Of a DNA stretch of 64,000 bases, positions 45,244 through 56,869 are shown one piece after another. How positions within the stretch are numbered: position 1 is the first letter of the stretch; every line of letters starts with the position of its first letter. Where the stretch lies: NCBI GenBank assembly GCA_023055425.1, contig JALGPY010000006.1, positions 75,080,435 through 75,144,434 on the forward strand, in the 5' to 3' direction. The notes under the pieces were generated by a model. It was not told the DNA's origin and made no database searches. It saw only the letters and a program-made list of their open reading frames with translations. Made by a program: the position numbers and the translations under genes. This DNA is from Linanthus parryae (taxonomy: Eukaryota; Streptophyta; Magnoliopsida; Ericales; Polemoniaceae).

Positions 45244-45620
45244 ACCCATCCTGTTTAATCTTTTTGTCTTCTCTTTCTTATAATTCCTGAAGTGTATTAA
45301 TTATTTTAGTTTCTTATAGAAACACTCTGAACATGATCCTACATTGCTTCTTCTCTTTTGATGTAAGTAAAAAAGCGGGAGAAGATTATTTGCTTTAGCT
45401 TTTGTTAAGTCTTTGTAATAATTCTGGATTTTGTAGGAATTCTGGTTTTTATTAAGACTAGTTGTTTTGTTATTTGTTTTGTGTTATCATGATTTGTTAA
45501 AACTGTTTAAGTTTATTTTATTTGTAGTATTTAGGGAATCACTTGTGTTTGAGCTGCAGGGAAATATTTAAGATTTCTGGACTTCAATAATAGTGTTTTT
45601 TCTTTCATCAAGGGTGAGAT
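45244..45620 (+). other. Co2 3' non-coding region with purine tracts
   Basis: AAAAAAGCGGGAGAAG lies at 45369-45384 and TCATCAAGGGTGAGAT abuts the 3' LTR at 45605-45620, mirroring Co3. No gene seen. Confidence 0.6.
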
Positions 45621-47104
45621 TGATAGATCAGAAGCTCTTTTGTGTTAATAAGTGGATATATTCTTGTTGATGAAAGCCAAAAACACAAGTGTCAAAGCTT
45701 CAAAGCTTTGACATACTGTTGATTGCCACATATGTTCTTAGTTGTTTTATATTTTGCAGGTCTATAAGTTGGTTTTGGAATGCTTTTTTCATTCTCTACT
45801 ATATTCTAAAAATGGTATGGAATCATGTTTTGATTGGTATAACACATGATACATGTCTAAGTTGGATTGGGAATCCAAGCTCTTTGTGATTAACTAGTAG
45901 ACAAAGCTTCAAAGCTTTGAGAATTTCTGAATGCTGTTTGCTGCTAAGTTTATCTAACCTGATTTGTGTATGTCTGTCAATTCATTTGGTTTTGCAATGT
46001 GATATGGACTTATACTACTATAATTACTTTTTCTATAATGATTATTTGGTCTATCTATTTAGATGAATGTATAAACTGTTTTGTTATCAGACAAAACATA
46101 GCCTAGTTTATTCATGAACTGTTAGCATAATGCTGATCAGATCTTGATGCTAGTTTGTCTGGATATTGTTTGATCTTGTTTGTTGAGTATATGTAGGATT
46201 ATTGGGCGTTCCAATGTCCATAAACAAATTAGATAGCTATCCAAGCATAGATGTTGCAAGAAGCATATCAGGGAAGATGATTTTAGGCATTCAGTTCCTA
46301 AAATCTCTCAGGTTGTTGCAGGCTGTTATTTAAGTAATCATTACTTTGAAATTCAAAGAGAGACACAAGGAGGAAAGACTGATCAACGTGTGAATTTAAA
46401 AGTGCTACAAACATGAGAGATCAGATCATTCAATTCTTCAAATCGATCAGCCCATTAACACTGCAGAAGCAAGATCATTCATCAGAGATTGAAGAACACT
46501 TCCAAGCTTTATTGCTTATTTCTATTTTGTGTTCTTCACACTTGTACTAAATTGGTATTATCATTTTATGTTCTTAAACCACACAAACTTAGAAGTTTAG
46601 TGGCTCAAGTGAACAACAAAGGGGTTCTTATTATTTCAAAAGAATGTAGCTGGAACTAGATAGGTTCGGAACCACAAGCTGTATAGGTGAAATGTATCTC
46701 ACTTAGGCTTGAGATCTAGGTCTAAATCTAGGTGATTAATAAGAAATTATGTTAGAATCCTGGAGGGATAAGATCCCTCACGCAGAGACTAGGTCTAATT
46801 GTGACTGAAATCTATAAAATCATTGTGTTCTTGCTGCTTACTTCTTTTATCTTTTCATTACAGTCTAAACAGGAAGTTTCAAAGATTTGGAGTTTTCTAT
46901 ATCTCAAAGCTTTGAAGCCTCTGCGTTCTGCAGTTATATCTCTAGTTTCTCAAATCTTTTTCAAAGCTTTGAGACATCAACTGCAAACTATCTTAAAGTT
47001 TCAAAGGATTCTTTTTAAGCAAAGGTTGGCATACTCTATTCAAACCCCCCCCCCCCTTCTAGAGTATTTAGATCCTGTTGATATACTTACATTACAAACT
47101 TTTA
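45621..47104 (+). repeat. 3' LTR of Co2
   Basis: 1484 bp from TGATAGATCAG to ...CAAACTTTTA, followed by the TSD GCATA (47105-47109). The expected terminal CA has become TA. It has four perfect TCAAAGCTTTGA copies (45700, 45909, 46904, 46961), three of which correspond to altered copies in the 5' LTR. Confidence 0.9.
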
Positions 47105-47131
47105 GCATATTTCTCATTTTGTATAATTCCA

Positions 47132-47954
47132 ATGGAAAACAATAGACAAGCATCGGCTTCATCCATACAATCTGTCCTTGAGAAGGAAAAGTTAACTGGA
47201 AAAAATTTTCTGGACTGGTATAGAAACTTGAGAATTGTTCTCAAGCAAGAAAATAAATTGTACGTCATAGACGATCCTATTTGAGACCCACAAGGAGAGG
47301 ATGATTTTGCCGCAAAAGTGGCACATCAGAAACATTTGGATGATTCTAATGTCACTTGCCTCATGCTTTGTTCCATGAACTCTGAGCTTCAGAAGCAACA
47401 TGAGAACATGGAAGCGTACGATATAATTGTACATTTGAGACAGCTCTTCCTAGAGCAGGCAAGGCATGAAAGGTATGAAGTTTCTAAGGCACTATTCAAG
47501 TGCAGTCTCGCAGAGGGGAACCCATTCAGGCCTCAGGTGCTGCGCATGATCGGTTACATGGAGAATCTCGAGAGGATAGGCTTCCCATTTGGCCAAGAGT
47601 TGGCCACTGATCTCATCTTGCAATCGTTGCCGGATAGTTATAGCCAATTCATCTTGAACTATAACATGAATGAGATCAACAAAGCTCTGCAGACCTGCTC
47701 AATATGTCAATAAGAGGAAGGGTAAGGGAGTTTCCTCTACCTCCATAGGAAAAATCAAGGAAGTTGAAAAATCTAAGGGAGCCTTAAAGCCTGCTGGAGG
47801 CATGACTAAGGGTGATTGTCACTACTCTAGCCAGCCGGGTGAGTGGAAGAGGAACTGCCCCAAGCATCTAGAGGATAAAAGGCTTGGAATAGTGATTCCA
47901 CCACCACCGGGTATTTTTATTATAGATGTCAATTTATTTATCACTTTATCTTGA
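47132..47954 (+). pseudogene. gag: Co1 gag
   Basis: The ATG at 47132 starts MENNRQASASS, then LEKEKLTGKNFLDWYRNLRIVLKQE, the N-terminal signature of this copia gag group. A TGA at 47282 interrupts it. The frame 47318-47713 covers the capsid (CLMLCSMNSELQKQHENM, GYMENLERIGFPFGQEL, LQSLPDSYSQFILNYNMNE). After a shift the 47670-47954 frame reaches the zinc knuckle, which reads C-HY-S-SQPG-E-WKRN-C: two of four ligands are lost. The TGA may be post-insertion damage, since the rest is well kept. Confidence 0.87.
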
Positions 47955-48428
47955 GTATTGGATACTGGATGTGGATCTCACATTTGTCGAAATGTGCAAG
48001 ATATAAAGAGAAGTAGAATATTGGCTAATGGGGAAATAGACTTGCGCGTTGGGAATGGATCAAGAGATGATGCAATAGCCATAGGCGTTTATGAGTTATC
48101 TTTGCCTTCCGGAATTATTTTTGAATTAGAAAATTGCTATTATGTGTCTTCCATGAGCAGAAATATTATTTATATCTCTTTTTTGGACGATAAAGGTTTT
48201 ACTATTTCAAAAAAGGGCAAATGTTGCTCCATTTATTTTGATAGTATATACTATTGTAGTGCGCATTTATCTAATGGATTGTATACCCTTGATCTAAATA
48301 ATTTTGTCTATATCATAAATACCAAAGGGATTAAAACTAATTATTTAAATCCTACTTATCCATGGCACTGTCGTTTAGGCCATATAATGAGAAACGCATC
48401 TCTAGACACCATAAGAATGGATTTCTAG
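47955..48428 (+). pseudogene. pol: Co1 aspartic protease and pre-integrase domain
   Basis: The frame 47958-48428 begins at the protease active site LDTGCGSHIC (Asp-Thr-Gly intact) and continues with DLRVGNGSRDDAIAIGVYELSLPSG, LENCYYVSSMSRNIIYIS and the pre-integrase block ending WHCRLGHIMRNASLDTI (His and Cys of the zinc-binding part). It is 156 codons without a stop until TAG after RMDF. A TGA just before the active site separates it from gag. Protease would mature the polyprotein. Confidence 0.87.
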
Positions 48429-49230
48429 ACTCATTTTGTTATGAATTATATGAGACAGGTGAATCTTGTTCATTAGGAAAAATGAAAAATTCCCCTTTCA
48501 ATAAGAAAGGAGAGAGGACTAGTGAGTTGTTGGCACTCACACTTATGCTGTCTGTGGGCCGTTTCCCACGCCAGCTAGAGGTGGTTACCTTTACTTCATT
48601 ACATTTACTGATGAATTTAGTAGATATGGATTTGTATACCTTATGAAGGCCAAATCTGAATCCTTTGAATTTTTCAAAGAATTGAAGAATGAAGTAAAAA
48701 AGCAAATTGGATCGTGGAGGAGAATACTCGAGTCAAGAATTTGACGACTATCTTAGAGAGTGTGGGATAGTGTCCCAATTCACTCAACCCGGAACGCCAC
48801 AGTGGAATGGCATGTCCGAGAGGAGGACCGCACCTTGTTGGACATGGTTCGGTCTATGATGTGTCAAACAGATCTTCCGATATCGTTGTGGGGACATGCT
48901 CTATTGGCTGCAACTTTTACCATTAAACTGTGTTCCTTCCAAATCATTCATGAAGACACTATAAGATATGGACTGGGAGGCGCCCCATAGTGTCGTTTAT
49001 GAAGATTTGGGGTTGTGATGTCTATGTAAAGCGCTTACAAATAGACAAGCTCGGACCCAAGGCGGATAAGTTTAAGTTTGTGGGATATCATAACGAAAAG
49101 AAAGGATATTATATCTACAATCCAATCGAGAACAAACTGTTTGTTGCTCGGACTGGTGTGTTTGTAGAAAGAGAGTTTGTCTCTAAAGAAGCCAGTGGGA
49201 GGACCGTAGAACTTGAATAAATTCAAGAAC
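48429..49230 (+). pseudogene. pol: Co1 integrase
   Basis: Fragments in several frames: ETGESCSLGKMKNSPF (Cys of the zinc part), a degraded first-Asp region around 48540-48590, YGFVYLMKAKSESFEFFKEL, then GGEYSSQEFDDYL and QFTQPGTPQWNGMSERR, holding the later core motifs. The 48990-49220 frame gives the C-terminal part (MKIWGCDVYVKRLQIDKL, KFVGYHNEKKGYYIYNP, TGVFVEREFV). At least four frameshifts. Collinear with Co4 at 54700-55470. Confidence 0.83.
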
Positions 49231-50317
49231 AACAAAACACTGATCCTGCGATGGAGCATGAGCGGGAACCACAAACTGTTGTGGAGAAACTTTTTCAAGT
49301 AACACAAGAACTCCGTAGGTCTATTAGGGTACGTAAAGAGCCAGAAAGGTATGGACTTCTCATGACTGAGACCGGTGACGTAACACTCATGGATGATGAG
49401 CCTACTACCAATGGAGAGGTCGTGAAAGGGACAGACTCATAGAAGTGGCTTGAAACCATGAGATCCTAAATGGAATCCATGTATACCAACAAAGTATGGA
49501 ATTTTGTTGGAATACCCAAAGAAACTTGGCCCATAGGGTGCAAGTGGGTCTTCAAGAAGTATACCAACGTGGATGGTTGCATACAAGGGGTGATTGGTGG
49601 CAAAAGTGTACAAGCAGATTCATGGTATTGACTATGATGAAACATTTTACCCAGTCGCAATGGGAAAATCCATTCGAATCCTACTTTCTAGTGCATCTTA
49701 TCACGACTATGAGATTTGGCAGATGGACGTCAAAACAATGTTTCTGTATGGAAACCTTCCAAAGGATGTGTACATGACACAGCCAGAGGGTTATGAGGAT
49801 CCAGAGAATGCCAACAAAGTTTGTAAGTTGCAACGATCTATTTATTGATTAAAGAAAGATTCTATGAGTTGGAATCAATGTTTTGATGACGCGGTCAGAG
49901 ATTTGGGCTTCAACAAGAACGATGATGAACCTTGTGTCTACAAGATGGTTAGTGGGAGTTCTGTTGTGTTCCCGGACATGTATGTGGATGACATACTACT
50001 TATTGGAAACGACATTCCTACCTTGCAATCTATTAAATATTGGCTAGGAAAGTGTTTCGCAATGAAGGACTTAGGGGATGCAGCTTATATACTTGTTATC
50101 AAGATATATAGGGATAGATCTAGGAAATTGCTCGGCCTAAGCCAAATTACATATATAGGAAAAGGTGTCGAAACGGATCAAAATGCAAGAATCAAAGAAA
50201 GGATTCCTGCTCATGTCACATGGAGCCACCCTTTCGAAGACTGAATGTCCCTCCAATGAGATTGAGAAGGACCGCATGAGTAGAGTTCCCTATGCGTCGG
50301 CCATAGGATTTATCATG
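49231..50317 (+). pseudogene. pol: Co1 reverse transcriptase, interrupted by Co4
   Basis: A linker (ELRRSIRVRKEPERYGLL) leads into KWLETMRS, VWNFVGIPKETWPIGCKWVFKK. The frame 49594-49848 has IHGIDYDETFYPVA and IWQMDVKTMFLYGNL (first catalytic Asp). The frame 49864-50244 has MYVDDILLIGND (YVDD intact), WLGKCFAMKDLGDAAYIL and KLLGLSQ. A last piece, MSRVPYASAIGFIM, reaches the Co4 LTR at 50318; pol resumes at 58344. Stops and shifts are few compared with Co4. Confidence 0.88.
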
Positions 50318-51822
50318 TGTTGGAATTGTGCCCTAGAGACAATCAATTAGTTGTGACATTTATATGGACTTACTATTCGTTATGTTATTGATATAGTGAT
50401 ATGCTAACATGAATGAAGTCTTATAATATAAATTTTATATTCTTAAATATCCCTAGTCGTGTACTATAGTTAATAGGACAACTGTATTGCATCGACACTA
50501 GTATGTGGGTATATTGATATGGGGATATCAAGTATAACACATGGGTACGGATAAGGAGTAATGTCGTATTGGATTGACCCACCATGAGAAGGCTACATGG
50601 GAGTTATTTTAATGTCATAAGCGCTTCTCATAGTGAAAATGGTGTTGTGATCCTTAGACTCGAAGTCACTAGATACTCTAGTTGTGAATTATAATGTTTT
50701 GATATTGTCAAAACATTACATCGTAACTCGGTAACTATAAAGGCTTTAAACAGACATGATATGAAGCAAGCTGAGAGATCGTAGTTATGTAGAGAGGATT
50801 TGTCCCTCCCACATAACGGGAGTAAATATCCATGGGCACTCGATGAGTGAGATTTAGAAAAATGCATGGGCATGCTTAAATAAATCTATATGGGATATCG
50901 ATGTTAATTGTTTATCTAAGTCTACTAACAGATCGAGAAACTATGGATTGGATATACAAGTGTGACACTCCATGTCTTTTTTCCAATCCGGATAGATGAG
51001 ACAAAGGGATCATACAACACGGTAACATTGGTCACAGAGGTTAGTCATATCACTGACATTCCTATTACTTGGGAGCATTGATGTATTGCTAGATACCGCT
51101 CAATGTTTGCAATAATTATTATTACTGTCACGTAATTAGGAACCTACTTGGTCACACACAATAATAGATCTAGCTGGGACTATTGCTAATTAGTTGGACT
51201 AAATAGCAATAATAATTAATTGGACTAAAGTGTAAAACGTGCTCATTAGTTGGACAAAAGAGCAATTGTGGACTAGAATGTAACTAGTCCCACATTGTTG
51301 AATTTAAGGGCAAAGAGGAATTTCTCTAACTATAAATACGATTTATAGGCTAAGAAAATCCAGTCTTAATTTAATCCTACACAACACAGTGTACTAGAGA
51401 GTTAGAGAGAAAGGAGAAAAGGAGTTTTCTCCTACTAGGGTTCGGCCTATGGCTTGGTGCCGCCCCTCTTGGAGCCGTCGGCCATCATGGATGCCGCCCA
51501 CCTTCTTTCCCACGGCATGGTGATGTCGTGGCTCTCTCCTTGCCGCCTCTAGGATGTGATCTAATCTGCAGAAGTCCAAGTTCATCCTTCTTCTCACGAT
51601 TGCTAGCACCATTGGAGAAGAAGCCCGGTTGAGGTCTATTCGTGTAGATACCGTAGAGACAAAGATACTATTCTTTTTATGTGATGGTCTCCATCCTGGT
51701 ATGGCAGAGGTAACCTTTCTTTCTTTCATCATGTTATGATGCTTCACCTGTGATCCTTGGTGGGATTTGTGCAAGATTAAATTTTTGTTATTGCGCTGCG
51801 TAACCTGCTTCAAAACCCAATA
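50318..51822 (+). repeat. 5' LTR of Co4
   Basis: 1505 bp, TGTTGGAATTGTGCCCTAG to AAAACCCAATA. The 3' part holds a GTCTCTACGGTATC region in inverse reading and TGATCCTTGGTGGGATTT shared with Co1. The minus-strand frame at 51394-51813 (139 codons) is in the LTR and has no recognisable domain. Confidence 0.9.
51331..51338 (+). promoter_or_regulatory. Probable TATA box of the Co4 5' LTR
   Basis: TATAAATA in CTAACTATAAATACG. The matching site in the 3' LTR (about 57863) reads TATAAGCA, so it is lost there. It would place U3 at about 1 kb and R-U5 at under 0.5 kb. Confidence 0.5.
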
Positions 51823-51823
51823 G

Positions 51824-51835
51824 TGGTATCAGAGC
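51824..51835 (+). other. Primer-binding site of Co4 (initiator tRNA-Met type)
   Basis: TGGTATCAGAGC one base after the LTR; identical to the Co1 site. Confidence 0.9.
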
Positions 51836-53494
51836 CTGGTCCGATAGCGCATAACATGATTTTATGTGTTACTGTTTTCAGTTTAATGCCATGTATGTTG
51901 TTCTACGCGAAAACTGAAATTAAATGCATACTATATCTAAATTGAATTAGATTCAAGCAAACAAGACCTAATTTTACATGGGATGTAGGAATTAGTGAGT
52001 TTGATCACATAGGATGTGAATAATTTTAGATCTGAAAACTAGGGTTTGGGCACATGCTTGGAAAATGGGGTTTTCAAGTATGGAAACAACTAAACTTGGG
52101 CAACAAGGCATGGAGTTGTTTTGGAAACAACTCCATAAGGCAAGGAGTTGTTTTGAAAACAACCCCTAGGGGTTCGGCCCCATAGGCACCGTCCCCTTCC
52201 TTTCCGCCCAAGTAAGCCCACGACTACCTAGGGGCAGTCGGCCTAGGCGCACGGTTGGACCGTGCGGCCTAGGACCAGCCTGACCCGATGGCTTGTGGCG
52301 GTCCATGGGGTTCGGCCAAGTGTGTTGGTGGGCCTCGTGGACCGTTTTGACCCTAGTATGTCCAAAATCAACTCAAATTGAAGAAGCGCGTTAAAAATTA
52401 TTTTTAACTGTATTATGTGCTTTGTTTCATGGTGGATGGATATGGCCTAGGTTGTGGATGTTTGTGTTTGTCTATGGTTTGGTTTACGGTCTGCGAGCTG
52501 ATCTAATTAATGTAATAGTTAGTTAATTTTACGGCCTGCGAGCTGATCATCTTCTCAACATGTGAGGTTTTAATTATTTATTTTTCTAGATGTTAGGCTA
52601 GAATTAGAATATATAGATGATAGCCAAGAGCATGGACAAGAAGACCGGAGGGCCAAACGGCCACAAAGACGATGAGGACACCCATCCTAGACGCGCGACT
52701 ATTGTAGAGCACATGTAGTTGAGCTTGTCACTTTAGGGCATATAGATATTATCATTGGCTTGGTAATATATTAGTCTAGGGGCCATTTCCATGCCACGTT
52801 AATTTTTCTTTTGTGGATGTTTATTATTTATGTCTTGTTATTTATTTTTGTGTGTATGGCGATACTAGAAAACGTTAACAAGATAATAATAAACAAGGTT
52901 GATCTTTTATTGTGGATTGTCCAATCCAAATAATTAGATCATGTTGATGGGATCAACCAAACAAATAATGAATATTCAATCCCTCAATGATTTATTGCGT
53001 TTTTCCTTCTCTTGCCTAAACACCCTTCATGATCAAGGTCTATTACATTCGGTCTTGCCAAAGCAAGGCGTTTTAATTTACCTTGGTGTGTTGCGGACAA
53101 CACAAGCAAGTAATGTGTGATTGTTGAAGCAAGAGATTGGATGCAACTGGGCAAAGTCAATTGGATTGATGAGTCTAGAGGCATGAAAATTAGGTGTTAT
53201 TAAAGGATAATGAATAAGAAATTATTCACCTAATTGTACTAAGAGTTGCATGGGATGCAATTGGAATGGTTCCTACCTAAATAACCAATTCTTGGGTGAC
53301 GTGCCAAAGAAGGCTTAATAGGAGGTCGAAATATGGATCTTGGCCCACTAGAAAGTATATGATATTTTCTGCATTAATGGTGAGGGCTATTATTCCGAGA
53401 AAAATAGTGAGAGCTATATTTAATAATTTAAGTCCTTGTTAAATATAGTTCAAACGTCACAATATTTTGCATAATCTTTTTGTGTTGAATACCT
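51836..53494 (+). other. Untranslated leader of Co4
   Basis: About 1.66 kb between PBS and the gag ATG at 53495, collinear with the Co1 leader: GCGCATAACATGAT, GGGCACATG, GGTGGGCCTCGTGGACCG, GAGCTTGTCACTTTAGGGCA, AACAAGATAATAATAAACAA. No frame is shared with Co1, so this looks like conserved non-coding RNA sequence of the element. Frames such as minus 52984-53184 are incidental. Confidence 0.7.
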
Positions 53495-56400
53495 ATGGCA
53501 TTAAACCGACAAACTCGACTTTATCGCTATGTCCTTGAGAAGGACAGATTGTCTAAAATCTATTTTAATAAACTGGCATAAAATTGAGAATTGTTCTCAA
53601 ATAAATGTTGTATATCCTAGACATGAAATTTCCTTCCACCAACTACCAAAACACACTAAAACCTAATGGGTGGAACATCAAAGAATGGTTCTTTGGATGT
53701 GACTTGCCTCATGTTAGCTACCATGAAATCTGAGCTTGGAAAGCAAGATGATAACGTGGAGGCGTATGATATGATCATACATTTAAAATAAGCTCTTTTC
53801 AAGAGATGGAAACATGAAATGTTTGAAGTGTTGCTCCATTTTCATTTTACCTTCTCTTGCTTAGTACTCGTTATGATCAAGATTTAATGAAGCTCGGGCT
53901 TGACAAAGCAAGGAGAATTCATTCATCAAGATGTGACGCGACGGCACAAGCTAGTAATGTGTGATTTCTGAAGAAAGAGATCAAACGCAACTAAGCTATC
54001 TCAATGAGATTGAAAGTTTAGAAGATGTTATCTATGAGATAGACAAAGAATAAGTATTTATTCTCCCAATTGGACCAAGAATTGCATTGGATGAAATTAG
54101 AGTTTTGTTTATAGACGATTTACTCAATATGATTGAGAACCGCTGAACAAACTGCTAGCCAAAAGGGTGGTGTAGTGGAAGAGGAACTGCCCAAAGTACA
54201 CGGAAGCAAAAGGGAATTGTGAATTCCAATTTAAGATAACTTTGTTATAAAAGCCAATGTGTCTATCTCATAATCATAGGTATTTGATACTATATGAGGA
54301 TCTCAGATTTATAGAAGTGTGCAGGATCTCAAGAGAAGAATACACCTGGATAAGGAAGAGATACGCCTACACGTGGGCAATGAAGCAAGGGTTGCTGATT
54401 TAGCCGTAGGAAATTATCTCTACCTTTTAGAATAATCCTTAAATTAGACAAGTATAATTATGTCCCTGCTATGAGTAGGAACATTATCACAATTTCTTGT
54501 TTGGACAAGAAAAGATTTTCCTATCATAATAATGGACAAATGTTGTCCATTTATTTTAATAAATTGCATTATTGTAATGCTTAATTTCTCTAATGGATTG
54601 TAGATCCTTGATCATGATAATTTCATTTATAACATCAAAGATATAACTTTGGCATTGTGGTTTAGGTCACGTGAATGAGAACGCATTTCTAGACTCCATA
54701 TGAATGGATCTCTGGACTCATTTCATTATGAATCATATGCGACATGTGAGACTTGTTTATTGGGAAAAGATGTGATCTTTTTGACTCATACATACTAATG
54801 TATGTGAACCACTAAGCACAAGTGTTAGATATGGTTTTGGTATTGTCACCATATTTACTCATTCAGTAGATATGATTTGGTTCTTATGAAGAATAAATCA
54901 GAATCCTTTGAATAAATTAAAGGAATTCAGGAATGAAGTTGAAAACTAGCTTGACAAGAGTATCAAGATTCTACGATGAGATCGTGGTTGAGGATTCTTA
55001 AGCCAAGAGTTTTACAAGTATCTGAAGGAGTGTTAGATATGATCTAAACTCGCTCCACCTAGAACACCATTATGGAATGGCGTGTCTAAGAGGAGAAATC
55101 GGAACTTGTTAAGGAACGGTTCGGTTATGACTTCCAATTTACTTTTGGGGCTATGCTCTACTTATAGGAATTTCTCCCATTAACCTTGTTCAATCAAAAA
55201 CAGTTATGAATACATCATATGTGATATGGACTAGGAGGTGTCCTAGTATTTCATTAATGTTTGGGATTGTGAAGTTTATAATATGTTTACAGATAAACTT
55301 GGATCCAATTCGGATAAATGTATTTTGTGGAATATTCGAAATAATATTGTTTCTACAATTCAATCGAGAACAAAGTATTTGTTTCTCGAACCACAGTGTT
55401 TCTAAAAGGAGAATTGGCTCTAAAAGAAACAGTGGGTGGATAGTAGAACTTGAAGGAGTTCAAGAACCACAACAGCACATTCATCCTTTCATATGACATG
55501 AGCAGGATCACAAGACGTTGTGGAGAAACCTACTCAAGTAGCACAAGAACCTCGTAGGTTAGGTAGGATATGTCAAGGAGCTATAGAAATATGGATTTCA
55601 CATAACCCTGTGATATGTTGCTCATGGATATGAGCCTACAACCTATGAGGAGGCCCGGAGTGTGCCAGACTCCCAGAAATGGCTTAAGGCCATGAGATCT
55701 GAATGGAATCCATGTATACAAAAAAAGTATGGGATTTTTTGGAACAACTAAAAAGGTTATGACCCATGGGGTGCAAGTGGGTTTTAAGGAAAACTAACAT
55801 GGATGGTAATAGGATTACATTTAAGGGACGATTCGTGGCTAAAGGTTTCCTATGAGTTCATAGTATGGACTATAACGAAATATTTTCCCACTTGCGATGC
55901 TTAAATCCATTCGCATCTTGCTTGGAGGAATCTATCTATGGATAGAATCAAGCTTCTTGGGGTTGTGATCTTTGATTCAATGATGAAATCAAATGTTTTA
56001 TTCCATCAAGAATGAAGATAAATCTTGTGTTTACAAGAAAGTTAGTGGGAGAACAATTATATTCTAGTCTTGTGTGTGTTGACATACTGTTCATTGGGAA
56101 TGATGTCTCTACTCTGCAATCTGGTAAAGATTGGTTATGAAATCGATTTTCAATGAAATGACTTAGGCAAAGAAACTTATAAGATCTACGAAGATAGATC
56201 AATAATGTTGTACGGCTTAATTCAAAATGCATATAATGGCAATGGTGTTGAAACGGTTCAACATGCAAGAATATGGATTCTTACCTATGTCACTTGGGAT
56301 TTGTCTTTGAAAGACTAATTGTCTTCCAAATTATATTGTGAGGGACAGTATGAATAAAGATTCATAGGATACGCCATGTTATATGCAAAGGCCAAACATG

Positions 56401-56869
56401 TCATTTGAAGAATGACATAAAGATACCAGTTACATCCAGATGAGAGTCATTGGATAATGATCAAGAAAAATCCTTATGTACTTGAGAAGAACTAAGGATG
56501 AAGTCTTGATATGTGGAGGATAGGAAGGATTCACTGTAAAGAGTTACAATGATGTGAGCTTCCAATCCAACGAGTATGATTCCAGATCATTGTCAAGTTT
56601 TGTGTTTTGCCTTAGTTGAGGGGCTGTGAGCTGAAAAGGTTCCAGGCAAGAATCAGTTACTGATTCTATCATAGAGGACTTAGAGTATTGTTGCATTAAA
56701 TGAAATTACTCAGAATATTCGATCTCACTCGATGTCGATAGAGGAGATGTGAATATATGCAAAGTACCAGCATATGTCTCTCTTACCTCTTGCGCAGTGA
56801 AAGAGTGAGGGCCGCAATAGATCAATAGGCATATGATGCACCAGATTGACTTTAGTGCAAGTGGAATAC
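53495..56869 (+). pseudogene. Co4 gag-pol remnant
   Basis: From the ATG at 53495 a trace of gag is seen (VLEKDRLSK near 53540) with a TAA within ~30 codons. Legible islands follow in order: capsid around 53690-53800, the zinc-knuckle end KRNCPKYTEA near 54185, protease around 54290 with a stop inside the active site, pre-integrase SMSRN-like sequence, integrase to about 55470, RT from about 55680, and RNase H to 56830. The RT active site reads CVDILFIGND: one of the two Asp codons is deleted. No element-frame ORF exceeds about 100 codons. The sense-strand frame 55206-55496 is a shifted reading of integrase. Confidence 0.8.

Larger units (their letters stand above)
14211..47104 (+). mobile_element. 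Co2: SIRE-like Ty1/copia element with extra ORF3, containing nested Co3, Gy2 and a solo LTR
   Basis: Both LTRs are present (14211-15680 and 45621-47104) and are flanked by a perfect 5-bp TSD GCATA (14206-14210 and 47105-47109). Order: LTR, PBS, gag, protease, integrase, RT (split by Co3), RNase H, ORF3 (split by a solo gypsy LTR), 3' LTR. By eye the LTRs differ at roughly 8-9% of sites in the first ~290 bp, so it is an old insertion. SIRE-type is inferred from the large LTRs, the Cys-rich gag end and the ORF after pol. Confidence 0.9.

Noticed and set aside
51394..51813. 139-codon minus-strand frame
   Set aside because: Lies in the Co4 5' LTR; not conserved in the 3' LTR or in Co1.
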